Notes: generated from the letters alone by a model not told the origin. A DNA stretch of 64,000 bases from Pycnococcus provasolii (GCA_938743325.2 OW568873.1:803456-867455), one strand, 5' to 3'. Shown: positions 10,431 through 21,081, counted from the first letter of the stretch. A program made the numbers and translations.

Positions 10431-11606
10431 ATGGCCGCTCCTCCTCCTCCTCCGCACTCCTCCTCCTTCCTCGCCCTCCAACAGAGTGGTGGTGGTGGCA
10501 ATGGCAATGGCAGTGGCAATGGCCCTCCCTCCGTTGCTCTCGTTAATGCCAGGTCACTCACCACGTTGAGAAAACACGCGCAGGACGAACTCAAACTACT
10601 CGAGGCGAAAATTGCACAGAAAAGAAAACTGCGACACGACTTTGAAGATGAACGTGCTCTTGCGGAGGCTGAAGTGTACGCAGACAACGAAACGCTCTCT
10701 CCCGTACCTCTGCGTCTGGACTGGGAACGAATCATGGCGAGCACAACGCCAACAGCAGCAGCCACCAACACAAATCCAACTGCGCACGGAATCATGGGCT
10801 CACCCTTTTTCGGTCCAGACAGCGTGTCGTCGCCCGTGCCACCTTCGCCGTCCACGCCGTCTCACATCAACAACTCCGCAAATACAAGCCAGCTGGCGGC
10901 TATGCTACCACCTCAGGACTGGTCACCGACGCCGACTTCCATGCGAGTGCCACCTCGTGCTCAGAGCAACAGCAGCAGCAACAACAACAACGCGACGACG
11001 ACGTCGTCGCCGACGCGCGCGCCGTGGGACTGGTTCGTTCCACAAATGGCTCCGCTGCAGCAGCATGCACCCTACCCTTCACAACCACCACCACCACATC
11101 AGCCACCACCACATCAGCCACCACAACAGCCATATACACATCATCCTTCAACAACCACCGCACCTACCACCGCCGCCGCCGCCGCCGCCACATCTTCCCC
11201 TTCGCAGCACTACCGCGGCCCCGACGGAATCGTGGTAACAGGCGTCGATCCTGCTCGTGTTGCCGAGCAGCTGACGCGTGCAAAAGCGTCATCGGCTACA
11301 CCGCCGCGCAGTTTGGGAATGTCTCCTCTGGGAGCTCAACTGCACGAGCTTGAGGAGATGATGAAAGAAGACGAGGCTGCTCGCACGATCCAGCAGGCGT
11401 GGGCCGAGTCAAAGCAGAAGGAGTATCGCGCACAGACGGAGAAGTGGGCACTCGAACATACCGCCCTTCTCGAGGAGATGATTGCAGAAAAACAGCAACG
11501 CACGGCACTTCTCGAAGCGACGGGAAAACGGCTTCGCAGCGCCGAGGCTGCTCTTGGACCTGGAGGTGAACTCGAGTCGCTCCCAGTGGGCGGCGAACAA
11601 AATTAA
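10431..11606 (+). CDS. Low-complexity protein with C-terminal coiled coil
   Basis: 391 residues from the ATG at 10431 (the GTG six bases upstream is not favoured). Family not recognised. The N-terminus is Pro/Ser/Gly-rich. A short coiled coil lies at about 45-85 (ELKLLEAKIAQKRKLRHDFE). The middle (about 100-275) is disordered, with His/Pro, Asn, Thr and Ala runs from trinucleotide repeats. At about 315-385 a second coiled coil contains AARTIQQAWAESKQK, which resembles an IQ-type calmodulin-binding helix but lacks the full consensus. A scaffold or cytoskeletal role is possible but unproven. It ends 89 bp from the convergent gene at 11696. Confidence 0.55.
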   Translation: MAAPPPPPHSSSFLALQQSGGGGNGNGSGNGPPSVALVNARSLTTLRKHAQDELKLLEAKIAQKRKLRHDFEDERALAEAEVYADNETLSPVPLRLDWERIMASTTPTAAATNTNPTAHGIMGSPFFGPDSVSSPVPPSPSTPSHINNSANTSQLAAMLPPQDWSPTPTSMRVPPRAQSNSSSNNNNATTTSSPTRAPWDWFVPQMAPLQQHAPYPSQPPPPHQPPPHQPPQQPYTHHPSTTTAPTTAAAAAATSSPSQHYRGPDGIVVTGVDPARVAEQLTRAKASSATPPRSLGMSPLGAQLHELEEMMKEDEAARTIQQAWAESKQKEYRAQTEKWALEHTALLEEMIAEKQQRTALLEATGKRLRSAEAALGPGGELESLPVGGEQN

Positions 11607-11695
11607 TTTTAATGGAATGAGCGATCCTAGCTATATGGATACCCGTAGTGTAAAATAAACCTTTTATTTTTTACTTTACATGGGAGCTGGCTGAG

Positions 11696-13141
11696 CTACA
11701 TCGGAAGTTCTCCGCGCTTGCGTGAGGCGGCGGGTGTGACAAATAGATTTCGTAGTGCATCTTGCGCGAGCGTCTTTGCGACAGACGCGCTCACGTGCCT
11801 CGCCGTTGCCCTTTCCACGCGCTCCGCGCAGTCCGCGACCGTCTCGTAGTCCGCGCTCGTTGCGAGCTCCTTTGCGTGCCTTACCGATGCACGCACGTCG
11901 CCTGGCTGAGCGCCAAGCATCAGCGCCGCCGCGGCGTGTGCGACAAGGCACACCGCTCCCGCGTACGCGCGATCAGCCAAGTGCAAGCTTGGCACGCGCA
12001 GCAGCGCGGCGCGCGACAGGCGTGCGACGTGCGCGGCATCGCCTCGCCTTGCGGCGGCGGAAAGCTCGGAAAGCGCAAAGGCGATAGTACGGCCGTCTGC
12101 GAGGTACTGGCGCAGCCCGCTGCTGTACGGCGTGGGAATCTCCTTGTCCGCGAGATTTCGCATCACCGTCGGCGCCACGTTCCTCTTCTGCTCACGTGCC
12201 ACCGCGGTTGCCGTTTTCGCAGACCCAACGCGCGATTTTCTAGCTGAGGCGACAGCGAACGGGTCGCGCCCGTCGCGGGGAGGCTCAGTTGCCGCCAGCT
12301 GCTTCGTCGTCGTCTTCGCTGGACGTTTCGTTGGGCTGATGGGTGCCGAAGCCGGCCGCTGCATTCTCCGCTTCTGCGCCGTTGAAGTCGAAAGCGGCGT
12401 CGAAATCGGTGTGTGTGCACCTCTCGACCTCGCCGACGGCGACGCGCCGCCGCTGCCCGTCTGCAGTTCCTTTGACGCGGAATCCACCATACCTCGTCCC
12501 GAGAACCCGAGCTTACTAACAATGTCCTGAGCGCTCCGTCGCGCGTTCGTACTTGCCGACGCCCTCTCCGCGCCGTTGATTAGCTCCGCCGCGTGCGCCG
12601 CTCGGCTCCACGAGACGAGCGCAAGCTCCGGCTCACCCGCCTTGTCAAACGCCTGCGCTTCCACCTCCACAGCCTCGAGTGCGAGCGCGGCGTACTCGAA
12701 CGGCACGCCTATTCTGGCGTGGTCCATCGCTCGCCGCACGACGGCAGTCGCTGCTGGGTTGGGCGCGCTGGTGGAGTACCCGGTGGCCGCCTCCGACGCG
12801 ACCGTTGCCGCCGTGCGCGCCTCGTCGACGTGCCCCAGCGCGAGCGCCACCCTTGCGACGCCTAGATGTGCTGTTGCTGCAGTCCACTCCGTGTGCGCGC
12901 GCGGGTCGTCGCGCGCGACGGATGATACCATTGTGACCGCCTTTGAGTACGCCGCATGCGCGCCTCGGTACTTGCGCTTCTGCTCGAGCACCGCGCCGTC
13001 GCGCAGGCACAGCTGGCCAAAGTGCACAGCGACGTCGCGCGCCGCGAGCGCCGACTCCCTGTCTTCCCTCGACCGCTTCGCGTGGCTTGCGCTATCTGGC
13101 CGGCGCGCGGCGGAGGCGGGTCGCTCGTTGTCCGTCGCCAT
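11696..13141 (-). CDS. Hypothetical protein with TPR-like helices
   Basis: 481 residues, ATG at 13141. No family recognised. Residues about 35-195 are alanine-rich helical pairs resembling TPR units (KYRGAHAAYSKAVTM, TAATAHLGVARVALALGHVD, LALVSWSRAAHAAEL). Residues about 200-320 are basic, Ser/Ala/Pro-rich and probably disordered. A second helical block (about 330-470) contains LSELSAAARRGDAAHVARLS and a further alanine-rich repeat. The composition is that of a GC-rich nuclear gene under normal codon use. It could be an adaptor, but nothing visible fixes a function. Confidence 0.5.
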   Translation of the reverse strand: MATDNERPASAARRPDSASHAKRSREDRESALAARDVAVHFGQLCLRDGAVLEQKRKYRGAHAAYSKAVTMVSSVARDDPRAHTEWTAATAHLGVARVALALGHVDEARTAATVASEAATGYSTSAPNPAATAVVRRAMDHARIGVPFEYAALALEAVEVEAQAFDKAGEPELALVSWSRAAHAAELINGAERASASTNARRSAQDIVSKLGFSGRGMVDSASKELQTGSGGASPSARSRGAHTPISTPLSTSTAQKRRMQRPASAPISPTKRPAKTTTKQLAATEPPRDGRDPFAVASARKSRVGSAKTATAVAREQKRNVAPTVMRNLADKEIPTPYSSGLRQYLADGRTIAFALSELSAAARRGDAAHVARLSRAALLRVPSLHLADRAYAGAVCLVAHAAAALMLGAQPGDVRASVRHAKELATSADYETVADCAERVERATARHVSASVAKTLAQDALRNLFVTPAASRKRGELPM

Positions 13142-13912
13142 CGGCGTTGCTCCTTGCTTAGCTACTATACGTGTGGGGCCGGGCAGCCCCCGGGGACTGA
13201 CCGGTCAGTGTAACGTGAGGGTACAGTAGAAACCCAGAGGACTGCGTCAGGCGTGCGATTTCGGGGTTCTAAAGGAACGCGGTTCTGCTCGCTCAAATGG
13301 CCCGCCTAAGGTTAACCTCGCTATTAGACCCTACTCTTAAGGTAGTTCTCACGCAGTCGACCAGCCTCCCTCGTCGCCGGCTTTTCGGTAGAGCATCCCG
13401 ATCTTCCCGAGGGGTTTCCAACCGAGATCGATCGAGGAGGCAGGCGAGGCTCCAGGGCGCAAAGAAACCCTCGGGAAAAGTCGAGGTCCGGCTGTCCGGG
13501 TCACAGACCGGGTAGGGTCCCTGTGGCCTGTGGCCTGTCTGCCTGTGCCTTGCTCGGCTTGCTATAGACGGTTGGCTTTTCACCCAGCCATAGCTCGAAT
13601 TCCCCCTGTCCTCCCTCCCCTCCCGCGGCCTTCCTTCCTTCCTTCTCGCCCTCCCCTCCGCCCCTCCCCTCCCCTCCCCGCACTTCGCACTTCGCACTTC
13701 GCACCCCACTTCCCTTCACGACGGGGAACTCGACCTCGCCTTGTTACTTTGTCGCCTTGCTGTTGTTGCAGTTGCGTGTGCGCCAGTCGGTCAGCTTAGC
13801 AGGCAACTAGCTTGGTAGTTTGCTTGCGTGCTTTGCTTGCTTGTGTTGTGACTCTTTATATTTGTTTGGCTCTTTATATTTTTTTGGCTTTATATTTTTC
13901 TGTGCTTATCAT
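13142..13912. promoter_or_regulatory. Divergent intergenic region
   Basis: About 770 bp between two divergent ATGs. It contains pyrimidine-rich and purine-rich blocks (13600-13690) with a short direct repeat of CACTTCG (about 13681-13702), and T-rich sequence just before the start at 13913. No clear telomere-type tract and no convincing gene are seen. Confidence 0.4.
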
Positions 13913-16900
13913 ATGGCGTCGGCGGAAGACGACTGGCTCGTGGCGGCCATGAAGGAGGCGGACGGCGAGGTGGCGCGCCTCAGAGCGCAGGACGATAACC
14001 TGTACGGCGAACTCTCTGAGGGGATCATGGGCGTCGTTAACGCGGCGGAGGCGGTGGTGCGAAACAGTGGAATCAAGGTGGCTGCCAAGGATGAAAAAAT
14101 GTTTGCAAGTGCGAAAGAGTCCAACAGCGTCAAGCTGCACGACGTGAACTCGTACGTGCAGGTGGCGCTGCAGTACCAGCTCGGCAAGCTTGTCAGCACG
14201 AGCAGCCGCGCGGTCGTTGGAGACGGGGCTGACGAAGACGTTGACCTGCTCGGCCAGGTGGAAGACCACATGCGCAACGGCCAGACGTTTGACGCGCTTG
14301 GCATATTCCTCGCATTCAACGTCGCCATCGACAGGAAGAAGCTCAGCGCCATGAACGTTCAAAAGGGGAGCCAGGGGGGGTCGAGTGAAGGCGCCACGTC
14401 GCCGGTGCCGTCGCCTTCGCCGCACGATGAGCGCTTCAACGCGTACGGCAGCTCGATCACCAATAGTCGCCTGACGCGCATCACAACCAGCATGTTCAAG
14501 GTTTGCTTCGAGAACCTGCTGCTGTGCCTGATTAAGAACCACAAGCCGCGGTTCGTGGAAACGTCCGTGAAAGACGTAAATCCGACGGACGCGGAGCTAG
14601 CATACGTCCTTGCGCTGTGGCAGCTAGCGCCGAGCGCAAAGGAGGCTTGGCGCGCAGTGAAGTTCTGTTTCAAGAAGAACGTGACCCAGGGCCTGCCGCC
14701 GCACAAGGCTGGCCTCATCGGCTACCAGTCGACGGAGGAGACGAAGAAGCGCGACTGGACGCAGTGGCGCGTAAACCCGGAAACGCGCAAGGTGACGAAA
14801 GGCGACCTCAAGAGGGGCAAGATACCCGCGAAGGAGGAGGTGGAGCCGGAAGATGTGCGCACGTGGTGCGACTACATCGTACGACTCGCAGGCTTCCACC
14901 AGAGACTGCTGCGGTGCATCCCCGAGCCGCCGCCGCACACGACCATCACGGAGCTCTACGCATCCACAGTCAGGGAGGTGACGGAGGAGTGCCTGTCGAG
15001 CATGCTGACGAGAAGCAATGCCCTAGGCAAGCCGATGCCCGTGAACCCCACGAAGGTTGCGGAGCTGTACAGAACCATGAGCACCATCATCGGGCGAATC
15101 ACGGACGCCACGCACTCGCACGAGAAGATAACCACGTTCACGCTGAAACATGTGGGCGGGTCGCTGCCCAACCACTACGTCGAGGGTCTGAGCCAGTTCA
15201 CGGCGTACATCATGTCGCCGTTCGTCAAGGCGGCTCGCGACATCTGCGTGAACAACGTCGAGTACGTCAAGGCGTGGTACGCCTATCATGTCGAGGAGGA
15301 TCCGTCCGCCCCGAATCCCGAACTTGACCCACATGAGAACAACGACAATTCCAAAAAGGCCCAGAAGGCGAACATGATGCTCAGGATGCGGCAGAGCGCC
15401 CCGCCGAAAGCTGTCTCTGCGCGCGACTTCATGCCTTTGGCGGACTTCAAGAGCCTCGATCAGAGCCGCATGCTGCCTACGCAAACGCCTAGCGTAGGCA
15501 AGGCGACAGCCGAGGCGTTGGCTAACGAAGGGGTTCGCCTACGCGACTCGCCCATAGACTCGGATCTCAGCGTCGAGTACGAGCTCATACCACCGCTCAG
15601 CGATAAAGAACTGGAGGCGACGGATGGCGGCGCATTCGACTACGGCTTTATCAATCGTCCAAAACGTGTGACCATGCGTGTCATGAAGGTGATTCGCATG
15701 GTTGACATCCATGCGCGAACAATGCACCACCTTCCCGCGGCATCCGCAGCATCGCTCGCCCTTGCATGCCTTCGCGCTCTCGAGAAGGAGGTTCTTAACG
15801 TGGACGGCATGCTGCGCGGCAATGCCACGCTAGGCATTCGCCTGAAGAAAGCCATGCTCGGGCTGTCCTCCGCGCCGGCACTGCAGCGATGCATCTGTGC
15901 GCTGATCCTGGAGATCCAGGTGCTCGACGGCCGAACGGCTGACGGTAGCTGGCTCCGTCTCAGCTCGGAGGGCGCCGTGCAGGAGGTTGAGGCTCTCCTT
16001 GCTCGCGCCGCCGCACTGCAGTGCCGCCTTGAGCTTACCAGGCAGGGCGGCCTTCACCGCCTCGTGGAGAGCGGACTTAACATCCTTCGACGAGGAACGG
16101 CGTACTCGGAGAGCTACGAATGGACGAGCACGAAACACGCCGTTGACCTTAACTACCCCGGCGCGCACATCCGGCTGTACCGCCTCAGCCTGAATTCGCT
16201 GCTTATGCAAATGCTAGGCACGCTAAGTTCGCGCGTTACCTCGACAGCTTTCACCGAGATGTTCCAGCGAAGCTGGCGCAGTCTATGCGCATACTACCTG
16301 AGCATAAGTCCGAGCGTGTTGCGCAGGAAACGGTACCTCTCCGACGTGGCATTTCTCACGGGGACTCTGCTTGCGTACCTTCCAGTGTACGCGCCGAGCG
16401 AAGAGGCGAACAAGCTGCTCCCTAACCTCAGTCGTGATCTTTCGTTGATCACAAGGGGAATTTGCATGAGAGCGGGGCTGCTCTGTGCGCCCATCGATGA
16501 TTTATACAAGCTGTGGGATGAGAAGGTGCCATCCGACGTAAAGGGTCAGGAGAACAAGGTTGACCACCTTACGGCGATCGAGGATGAAGTTGACGCAAGT
16601 CAGTCGGACGAGGAGCTTTGGTCGTGGATCCCCGACGAATTCATCGAGCGCCAGCGTGCACCACCGTTTACGGTTGACTTGGAGAATTACAACGTGCTCA
16701 ATGTCGAGCATGGACTGCCCTCGATGGATATTTATGATAAAATGAAAACTGACAGGCTGCGCTATATCAGCCAGTCAATGGACACGGTGTATATCGACAC
16801 TTGGAAGAAATGGCAGAAAATGCTATTGGAAAGCGTGAAGCAGCACGCGAGCTCGTCTGAGATTGCGGTGGTTGTTGCGATGCGTCGTGACGAGATGTCG

Positions 16901-17221
16901 CAAGTTACGACAGGGTTATATGACGGCGCTGAGGTTGTTGCCGCAAGTCCGGACACGGCGGCATCCACCAACAGACATTCGAACGAGAAGTCTCCCACTC
17001 GAGATCTCCCGCACGAGCTGCCAAGCCTCACAGACACGAGGGCCCAGCAGCACCGGGCAATGGCAGAGGCGGCCCGCAGCCCCCCTCACAGCCCCGAGCA
17101 GCCGTCTCAACCACCTCCCGAGCAGCCGTCTGAGGCGACGTCGCCGCAGGCTGCACCACCAGTTGCTGAAAGGTCGGCTGAAAGGTTCGTCCTTCCCCCG
17201 ATGCACCCGGAGGATTTGTGA
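13913..17221 (+). CDS. Large protein of unknown family, 1,102 residues
   Basis: The start chosen is the ATG at 13913 (MASAEDDWLVAAMKEADGE). An in-frame upstream extension is T-rich and reads as an artificial hydrophobic leader. The protein is a continuous, well-folded-looking sequence of helices with few low-complexity parts, so it should be a real conserved protein, but I do not recognise the family. Seen: a short Ser/Pro linker with SPVPSPSPHDE near residue 165, an aromatic/basic segment (RDWTQWRVNPETRKVTKGDL) near 280, and an acidic segment ahead of DEELWSWIPDEF near 900. The last 100 residues are Pro/Gln/Ser-rich and disordered. No signal peptide or membrane segment is evident. A helical scaffold such as a tethering-complex subunit is possible, but speculative. 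Its 3' end converges on a coiled-coil gene with a dispersed repeat between them. Confidence 0.6.
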   Translation: MASAEDDWLVAAMKEADGEVARLRAQDDNLYGELSEGIMGVVNAAEAVVRNSGIKVAAKDEKMFASAKESNSVKLHDVNSYVQVALQYQLGKLVSTSSRAVVGDGADEDVDLLGQVEDHMRNGQTFDALGIFLAFNVAIDRKKLSAMNVQKGSQGGSSEGATSPVPSPSPHDERFNAYGSSITNSRLTRITTSMFKVCFENLLLCLIKNHKPRFVETSVKDVNPTDAELAYVLALWQLAPSAKEAWRAVKFCFKKNVTQGLPPHKAGLIGYQSTEETKKRDWTQWRVNPETRKVTKGDLKRGKIPAKEEVEPEDVRTWCDYIVRLAGFHQRLLRCIPEPPPHTTITELYASTVREVTEECLSSMLTRSNALGKPMPVNPTKVAELYRTMSTIIGRITDATHSHEKITTFTLKHVGGSLPNHYVEGLSQFTAYIMSPFVKAARDICVNNVEYVKAWYAYHVEEDPSAPNPELDPHENNDNSKKAQKANMMLRMRQSAPPKAVSARDFMPLADFKSLDQSRMLPTQTPSVGKATAEALANEGVRLRDSPIDSDLSVEYELIPPLSDKELEATDGGAFDYGFINRPKRVTMRVMKVIRMVDIHARTMHHLPAASAASLALACLRALEKEVLNVDGMLRGNATLGIRLKKAMLGLSSAPALQRCICALILEIQVLDGRTADGSWLRLSSEGAVQEVEALLARAAALQCRLELTRQGGLHRLVESGLNILRRGTAYSESYEWTSTKHAVDLNYPGAHIRLYRLSLNSLLMQMLGTLSSRVTSTAFTEMFQRSWRSLCAYYLSISPSVLRRKRYLSDVAFLTGTLLAYLPVYAPSEEANKLLPNLSRDLSLITRGICMRAGLLCAPIDDLYKLWDEKVPSDVKGQENKVDHLTAIEDEVDASQSDEELWSWIPDEFIERQRAPPFTVDLENYNVLNVEHGLPSMDIYDKMKTDRLRYISQSMDTVYIDTWKKWQKMLLESVKQHASSSEIAVVVAMRRDEMSQVTTGLYDGAEVVAASPDTAASTNRHSNEKSPTRDLPHELPSLTDTRAQQHRAMAEAARSPPHSPEQPSQPPPEQPSEATSPQAAPPVAERSAERFVLPPMHPEDL

Positions 17222-17284
17222 CACACCTTTGTAACATTTGAGATACTGCACTCTCCCTCCCACCTTCATTGGGTTGTTCGACGA

Positions 17285-17455
17285 CGACGACGACGACGAC
17301 AAAACAACAAGCGCAGGCGACAGTGCCTTTGAAATTGCCAGCTCCATGTAGAACCGCGGCCGCGGATGGCACCGGGGAATGGGCTGAATGGTGAAAGTGA
17401 ATGGTGTGAATGGACGACCGTTGGACAAATAAAGTGCAACTTTATTACTGAATGA
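17285..17455 (-). repeat. Dispersed 3'-UTR repeat, copy 1
   Basis: Read on the minus strand, this segment aligns by eye with 49122-49300: ATTCAGTAA, then ACTTTA, a nearly identical block CATTCACACCATTCACTTTC, then CCGGTGCCAT and weaker similarity beyond. It starts shortly after the stop codon of the minus-strand gene at 17493-18797, so it lies in the sense direction of that gene's 3' UTR. A CATTCAGTAAT motif occurs twice near its proximal edge (about 17443-17454 and 17472-17483). The distal end holds a GAC trinucleotide run. Confidence 0.75.
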
Positions 17456-17492
17456 AGGATCTCAGTCCATTACTGAATGAGCAGCCACAGCC

Positions 17493-18797
17493 TCAGCCGA
17501 GCACGGGCTTGCCCGTCTTTTCCAGATATGTATTCACCTGTTCCAAGTAGTTTTTGTTGAAGCTTTTCTCCGTGTCAGACATTGTGATATTTTTGGCGCG
17601 CCGGGCGTTCTCCTCCATCTGCTTCATGAGATCGTCGCGGTTCGCGAGGCGCTTCATCTTCTGCTTCTCCACCTTCGCGACATCGGCCGCCACCGCCGCC
17701 GAGATGCTCTGCGTGAACTTGGCGTGGCGATCCGCCTCCGCCTCGGCCGCCTTTGCCTTGGCAGCCAGCTTTTCCTCGAGCTGCTTTGCTAGCACCTGCT
17801 TCATTTCGTTGTTCCGATCCTTCACAGCCTGCTTGCGAGACGCCTCGCGCTCGTCGAGCATCTTCTCATGCTCCTGAAAGTTTTTCTCAATGATCCAGTC
17901 GGGGATGTACCTCTTCGCCGGCGCGCGGCCCTGCGCAATCACCTCCTGCTGGTCCTGCAGCCTCTTGCGCTCGTCCAGCGCCCTCTGCCTGTTCGCCTCC
18001 CACTCGTCGTACATGTCGGACTGCAACTTGAGGAAGCGCAAGTCCTCCTCGATCTGCGCCTTCTTTTTTGACGCGGCGTTCCGCTTCGCCTCCTCGTTCG
18101 CCTCGCGCAGCGTCACCATCTCCTTCTGAAGTTTCTCAAACTTCTTCGACTCCTCCTTAATCTTGCGCGAGTACTCGAGCTTCATCGTTGCCTTCATTTC
18201 GTCGTCGTCCTTCTTCTTCTCGTCGTCGTATTCCCTGCGACGGCGCATCTGCTCCTCAAGCTGTGCAGTTCGCTCCATCTTGAGCCTCTCCACCTGCATA
18301 CGCTTCGCCTCCTTCTTCGCCGCCTCCTCCTCACACCACTTGACATAGTCTGCGTGCTCCATCTGGTACATGCGGTTTTCGTAAGCCTCCTCGTCCTTGC
18401 GCTTCTGCTCCATCTCATCCATCTGCTTGTCAAGGTCCGTCTTGATGCCTTTCTGCGTCGTTTTCATCTTGAGCGCTCGCTCCTTCTTCTCCTCTTCCGT
18501 CTTGGCAGCCTCGTACTGCGTGAGCGTTGCCCACTCGTCCGTCTCCACGGGAACCTTCATAGGCACGCGCGTGAGCTTCACCTCCTGAGGCACGCCGAAG
18601 AGTCGGTTGCGTATGCGCTCCTCAAGCATGGCAAGGTCGCGCTCGTGCACGGACCCGCCCTGAGACATGAACTTGGTCACCTCCGCAGTGATCAGCTCCT
18701 GCGTCTTAATGTCGCTGCCAAACGCGCTGTGGAACTTCTGTCGCATCTTCTGCACGAGCTCCGCGGTGAGAGCAGCCTTGATGTCCGACGGCTGCAT
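17493..18797 (-). CDS. Coiled-coil protein, trichohyalin-like
   Basis: 434 residues, ATG at 18797. Residues about 1-70 are a compact helical region with an FGSDIKTQELITAEVTKFM segment. About 95-420 is almost continuous charged coiled coil (Glu, Lys, Arg, Met-rich), interrupted by RAPAKRYIPDWIIEKNF near 310. Such proteins are common among ciliary and centrosomal components of green algae, but no diagnostic motif was recognised, so this is only a structural call. Its downstream region carries copy 1 of the dispersed repeat. Confidence 0.6.
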   Translation of the reverse strand: MQPSDIKAALTAELVQKMRQKFHSAFGSDIKTQELITAEVTKFMSQGGSVHERDLAMLEERIRNRLFGVPQEVKLTRVPMKVPVETDEWATLTQYEAAKTEEEKKERALKMKTTQKGIKTDLDKQMDEMEQKRKDEEAYENRMYQMEHADYVKWCEEEAAKKEAKRMQVERLKMERTAQLEEQMRRRREYDDEKKKDDDEMKATMKLEYSRKIKEESKKFEKLQKEMVTLREANEEAKRNAASKKKAQIEEDLRFLKLQSDMYDEWEANRQRALDERKRLQDQQEVIAQGRAPAKRYIPDWIIEKNFQEHEKMLDEREASRKQAVKDRNNEMKQVLAKQLEEKLAAKAKAAEAEADRHAKFTQSISAAVAADVAKVEKQKMKRLANRDDLMKQMEENARRAKNITMSDTEKSFNKNYLEQVNTYLEKTGKPVLG

Positions 18798-20043
18798 CTG
18801 AGAACCCGGCTGTGTGTTGTGTTGTGTGTTGTGTGTTGTGTGTGTTGTGTGTTGTGTGTGTTGTGTGTGTGATATGCGTAGTAGTGAGTGTACCTGTTAA
18901 AGAGGACGTTTCGGTCCGGTTGTTCGCTCCACATCACATCACATCACATCACACCACACCGCGACGCAATGTCGACAGGGTGGTTGCCGTGTATGTAGCA
19001 CGCTCGCTCGCTCCGTGCACCCCCGTTAGTGTGAGACGTACCCTTGCAGTTTTCCCCGTTCGCGACCCGCTCGCCGTTCGCGTTGCGGTTGGCGGCGGCT
19101 TTCCCGTGGCGGAGAGTCGGTCGAGCGCGGACATGGTGGCGGTGTCGTCGCGTGTTGCCGACGTTGTGGGTGTTGGGGACGAGTTGGGCAGAGAGAGAGA
19201 GGAGAGGGAGAGGTCGTGGGGAACCTCGTGCTGTGTGAACTACGGTAACCTGCGACGACGACGACGACGAGGAGGGGAGAACCTGGACGATGTGCCAGAG
19301 CCTTCAAGGTCCTGCAAGAGAGAGCTGGGAGGCGGAAGGCGGAAGGCGGAAGGCGGAGATGCCAAAGACTGGTGCATGTGCTGTTACGACTTACTTCTAC
19401 CGTCTACGAGTAATTGTCTCGCGCACATGAAATGCGAATTGGCGATGCCCAAATGTCGTCTTGTTCTTGTTCTTTCGTCTTGTAACACACCGTTGGTCGG
19501 CCATGCAAGCTTGCATGTTCATTCGTCGTCCGCAGCACTCCCCACTGCGCAGTCGGATATCACGTGTGGTCGGTCAGCCGGGCTGGTCAAGTGTTTCTTG
19601 CCCTTCGTCATAAGCGCTTGCTCGCCAGGGTTCCGCCAACTCTCATGCACCGAGACATTAGACAACTCTCATGCCCTTCGCAGTAGTATCTGCTGTCGCG
19701 GGTTCTTCTCGAACGAGGGTTAAAGGGTTGCGTTGGGTGGGTTCCTCCCTAGTCTAGTCTATCCTCAGTAGTATGTACTACGATAGCTAACCTACCAAAG
19801 GTCCTTTAGGAATACGCGCCATTGCCCTGCGCCCATCCATGCCCATTGCATTAAACCGGGTCCCCTCGCCCTGAAACCCGAACTCGTCCTCCTGCTTTTT
19901 TTTCTAAAGAGTTTTTCCCAACCCCGAAATAAATCGACCTCGTTCCCCTCTGCTTCACTCTCTGCTTCGGCGTCTTCGTAACGCGTCTGTCTATCCACAA
20001 AGTTCTCGTCATTCCCCCCCATCCCAATTGGCAACGCCTTTTG
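18798..20043. promoter_or_regulatory. Divergent intergenic region with simple repeats
   Basis: About 1.25 kb. It has a GTGTT-type microsatellite (18812-18872), a CACAT pentanucleotide run (18933-18958), a GGAAGGC repeat (about 19329-19357), and several CCTAGTC/TAGTAGTAT-like short motifs at 19680-19790. A long open frame (18812-19723) begins inside the microsatellite and lacks protein character. No RNA gene is recognised. Confidence 0.4.
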
Positions 20044-21081
20044 ATGTCCCACTCCGCCTCACGCTCCACGCAGCAGCGACACGGCGGATTAATCCTCGCC
20101 CCCAGACTTGCGGGCAGAAGACCCGTGCGCGCGCACACGTATGCAGCCGCGCAGACGAAACCAGCCGGGTTGGTTTCGTTCGAGAACGCCAACTTTCCCA
20201 TGGACCAGGACAAAAGGACGTACCACGTCGGAACGAAAAGAGGGGAGGTGGCGAACCGCATCCTCAGCGTCGGGGACGTCACGCGAGCGGCGCTCTGCGC
20301 GTCGTTCATGGAACCGCCGCCAGGAATGTCGGAAGTGTACTCGTACAAGTCCAAGCGCGGATTTGTCACGCACACAGGCCTGTTCGACGGCGTTCCCATC
20401 TCCGTCGTGTCGACGGGCATGGGATATCCGAACATGGACTTCGTCGTGCGCGAGTGCCGTGCCGTCACGGACGGCGAGCTCGCGTTCGTCAGGGTGGGAA
20501 CGTGCGGCGCGATCCAAGCGCCACCGGGAAAACTGGGAAGCGTCGTCGTCGCAAGCAAGGGATCCGTGCTCGTTCGTCGGAACCCGGATGCGTACGACGA
20601 TCCCACGGTGGGGAAGTACTTCGTCAGCAAGCCTGCGCTGCCAGATGCCAAGCTGAGCGCGCTGCTTGAGAGCGAGATGCGAAGCGCGCTCAACGGCGAC
20701 GAGAGCGAGGTGGTGTCGGCGATGAATGCGAGCGCGGACTCGTTCTACTCAAGCCAGGGACGCACTGGCGACGACTTTGACGACGCGAACGAAAATCTCC
20801 TCGACGAAATCATCCTAAAGCGTCAGCCGGAGGTGGTCAGCCTAGAAATGGAGACGTTCCACCTGCTCGACCTCGCGCGAAACTCGAGGGAACTCAGCGT
20901 CCATGCAGCCAGCTGTGCGATTGTGCTTGCCGAGCGCCGCTCGAACGACTTTCTCCCCGCCGATCGCATCGAGTTCATGGAGCGCACGTGCTGCCGTGCA
21001 GCGTTGTCGACGCTTGCCAAGGCGAGCGTTCGCGACGTAGACGGCAAGGAGGCGTACGGCGATGCGTGTGTTTGGGCATGA
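20044..21081 (+). CDS. Uridine/nucleoside phosphorylase family protein
   Basis: 345 residues from the ATG at 20044. PNP_UDP family enzymes cleave a (deoxy)nucleoside with phosphate to free base and (deoxy)ribose-1-phosphate in salvage. The first 40 residues are basic and Ala/Ser/Arg-rich, consistent with an organelle presequence. Family blocks follow: YHVGTKRGEVANRILSVGD near 60, STGMGYPNMDFVVRE near 120, FVRVGTCGAI near 150 (phosphate and sugar site region), and EVVSLEMETFHLLDLAR near 278, containing the MET motif typical of the family. The blocks fit uridine phosphorylase better than purine nucleoside phosphorylase; substrate is inferred. It converges on the EF-hand gene with a 95-bp gap. 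Confidence 0.8.
   Translation: MSHSASRSTQQRHGGLILAPRLAGRRPVRAHTYAAAQTKPAGLVSFENANFPMDQDKRTYHVGTKRGEVANRILSVGDVTRAALCASFMEPPPGMSEVYSYKSKRGFVTHTGLFDGVPISVVSTGMGYPNMDFVVRECRAVTDGELAFVRVGTCGAIQAPPGKLGSVVVASKGSVLVRRNPDAYDDPTVGKYFVSKPALPDAKLSALLESEMRSALNGDESEVVSAMNASADSFYSSQGRTGDDFDDANENLLDEIILKRQPEVVSLEMETFHLLDLARNSRELSVHAASCAIVLAERRSNDFLPADRIEFMERTCCRAALSTLAKASVRDVDGKEAYGDACVWA

Noticed and set aside
18812-19723. 303-codon plus frame
   Set aside because: It begins in a GTGTT microsatellite and shows no protein character.
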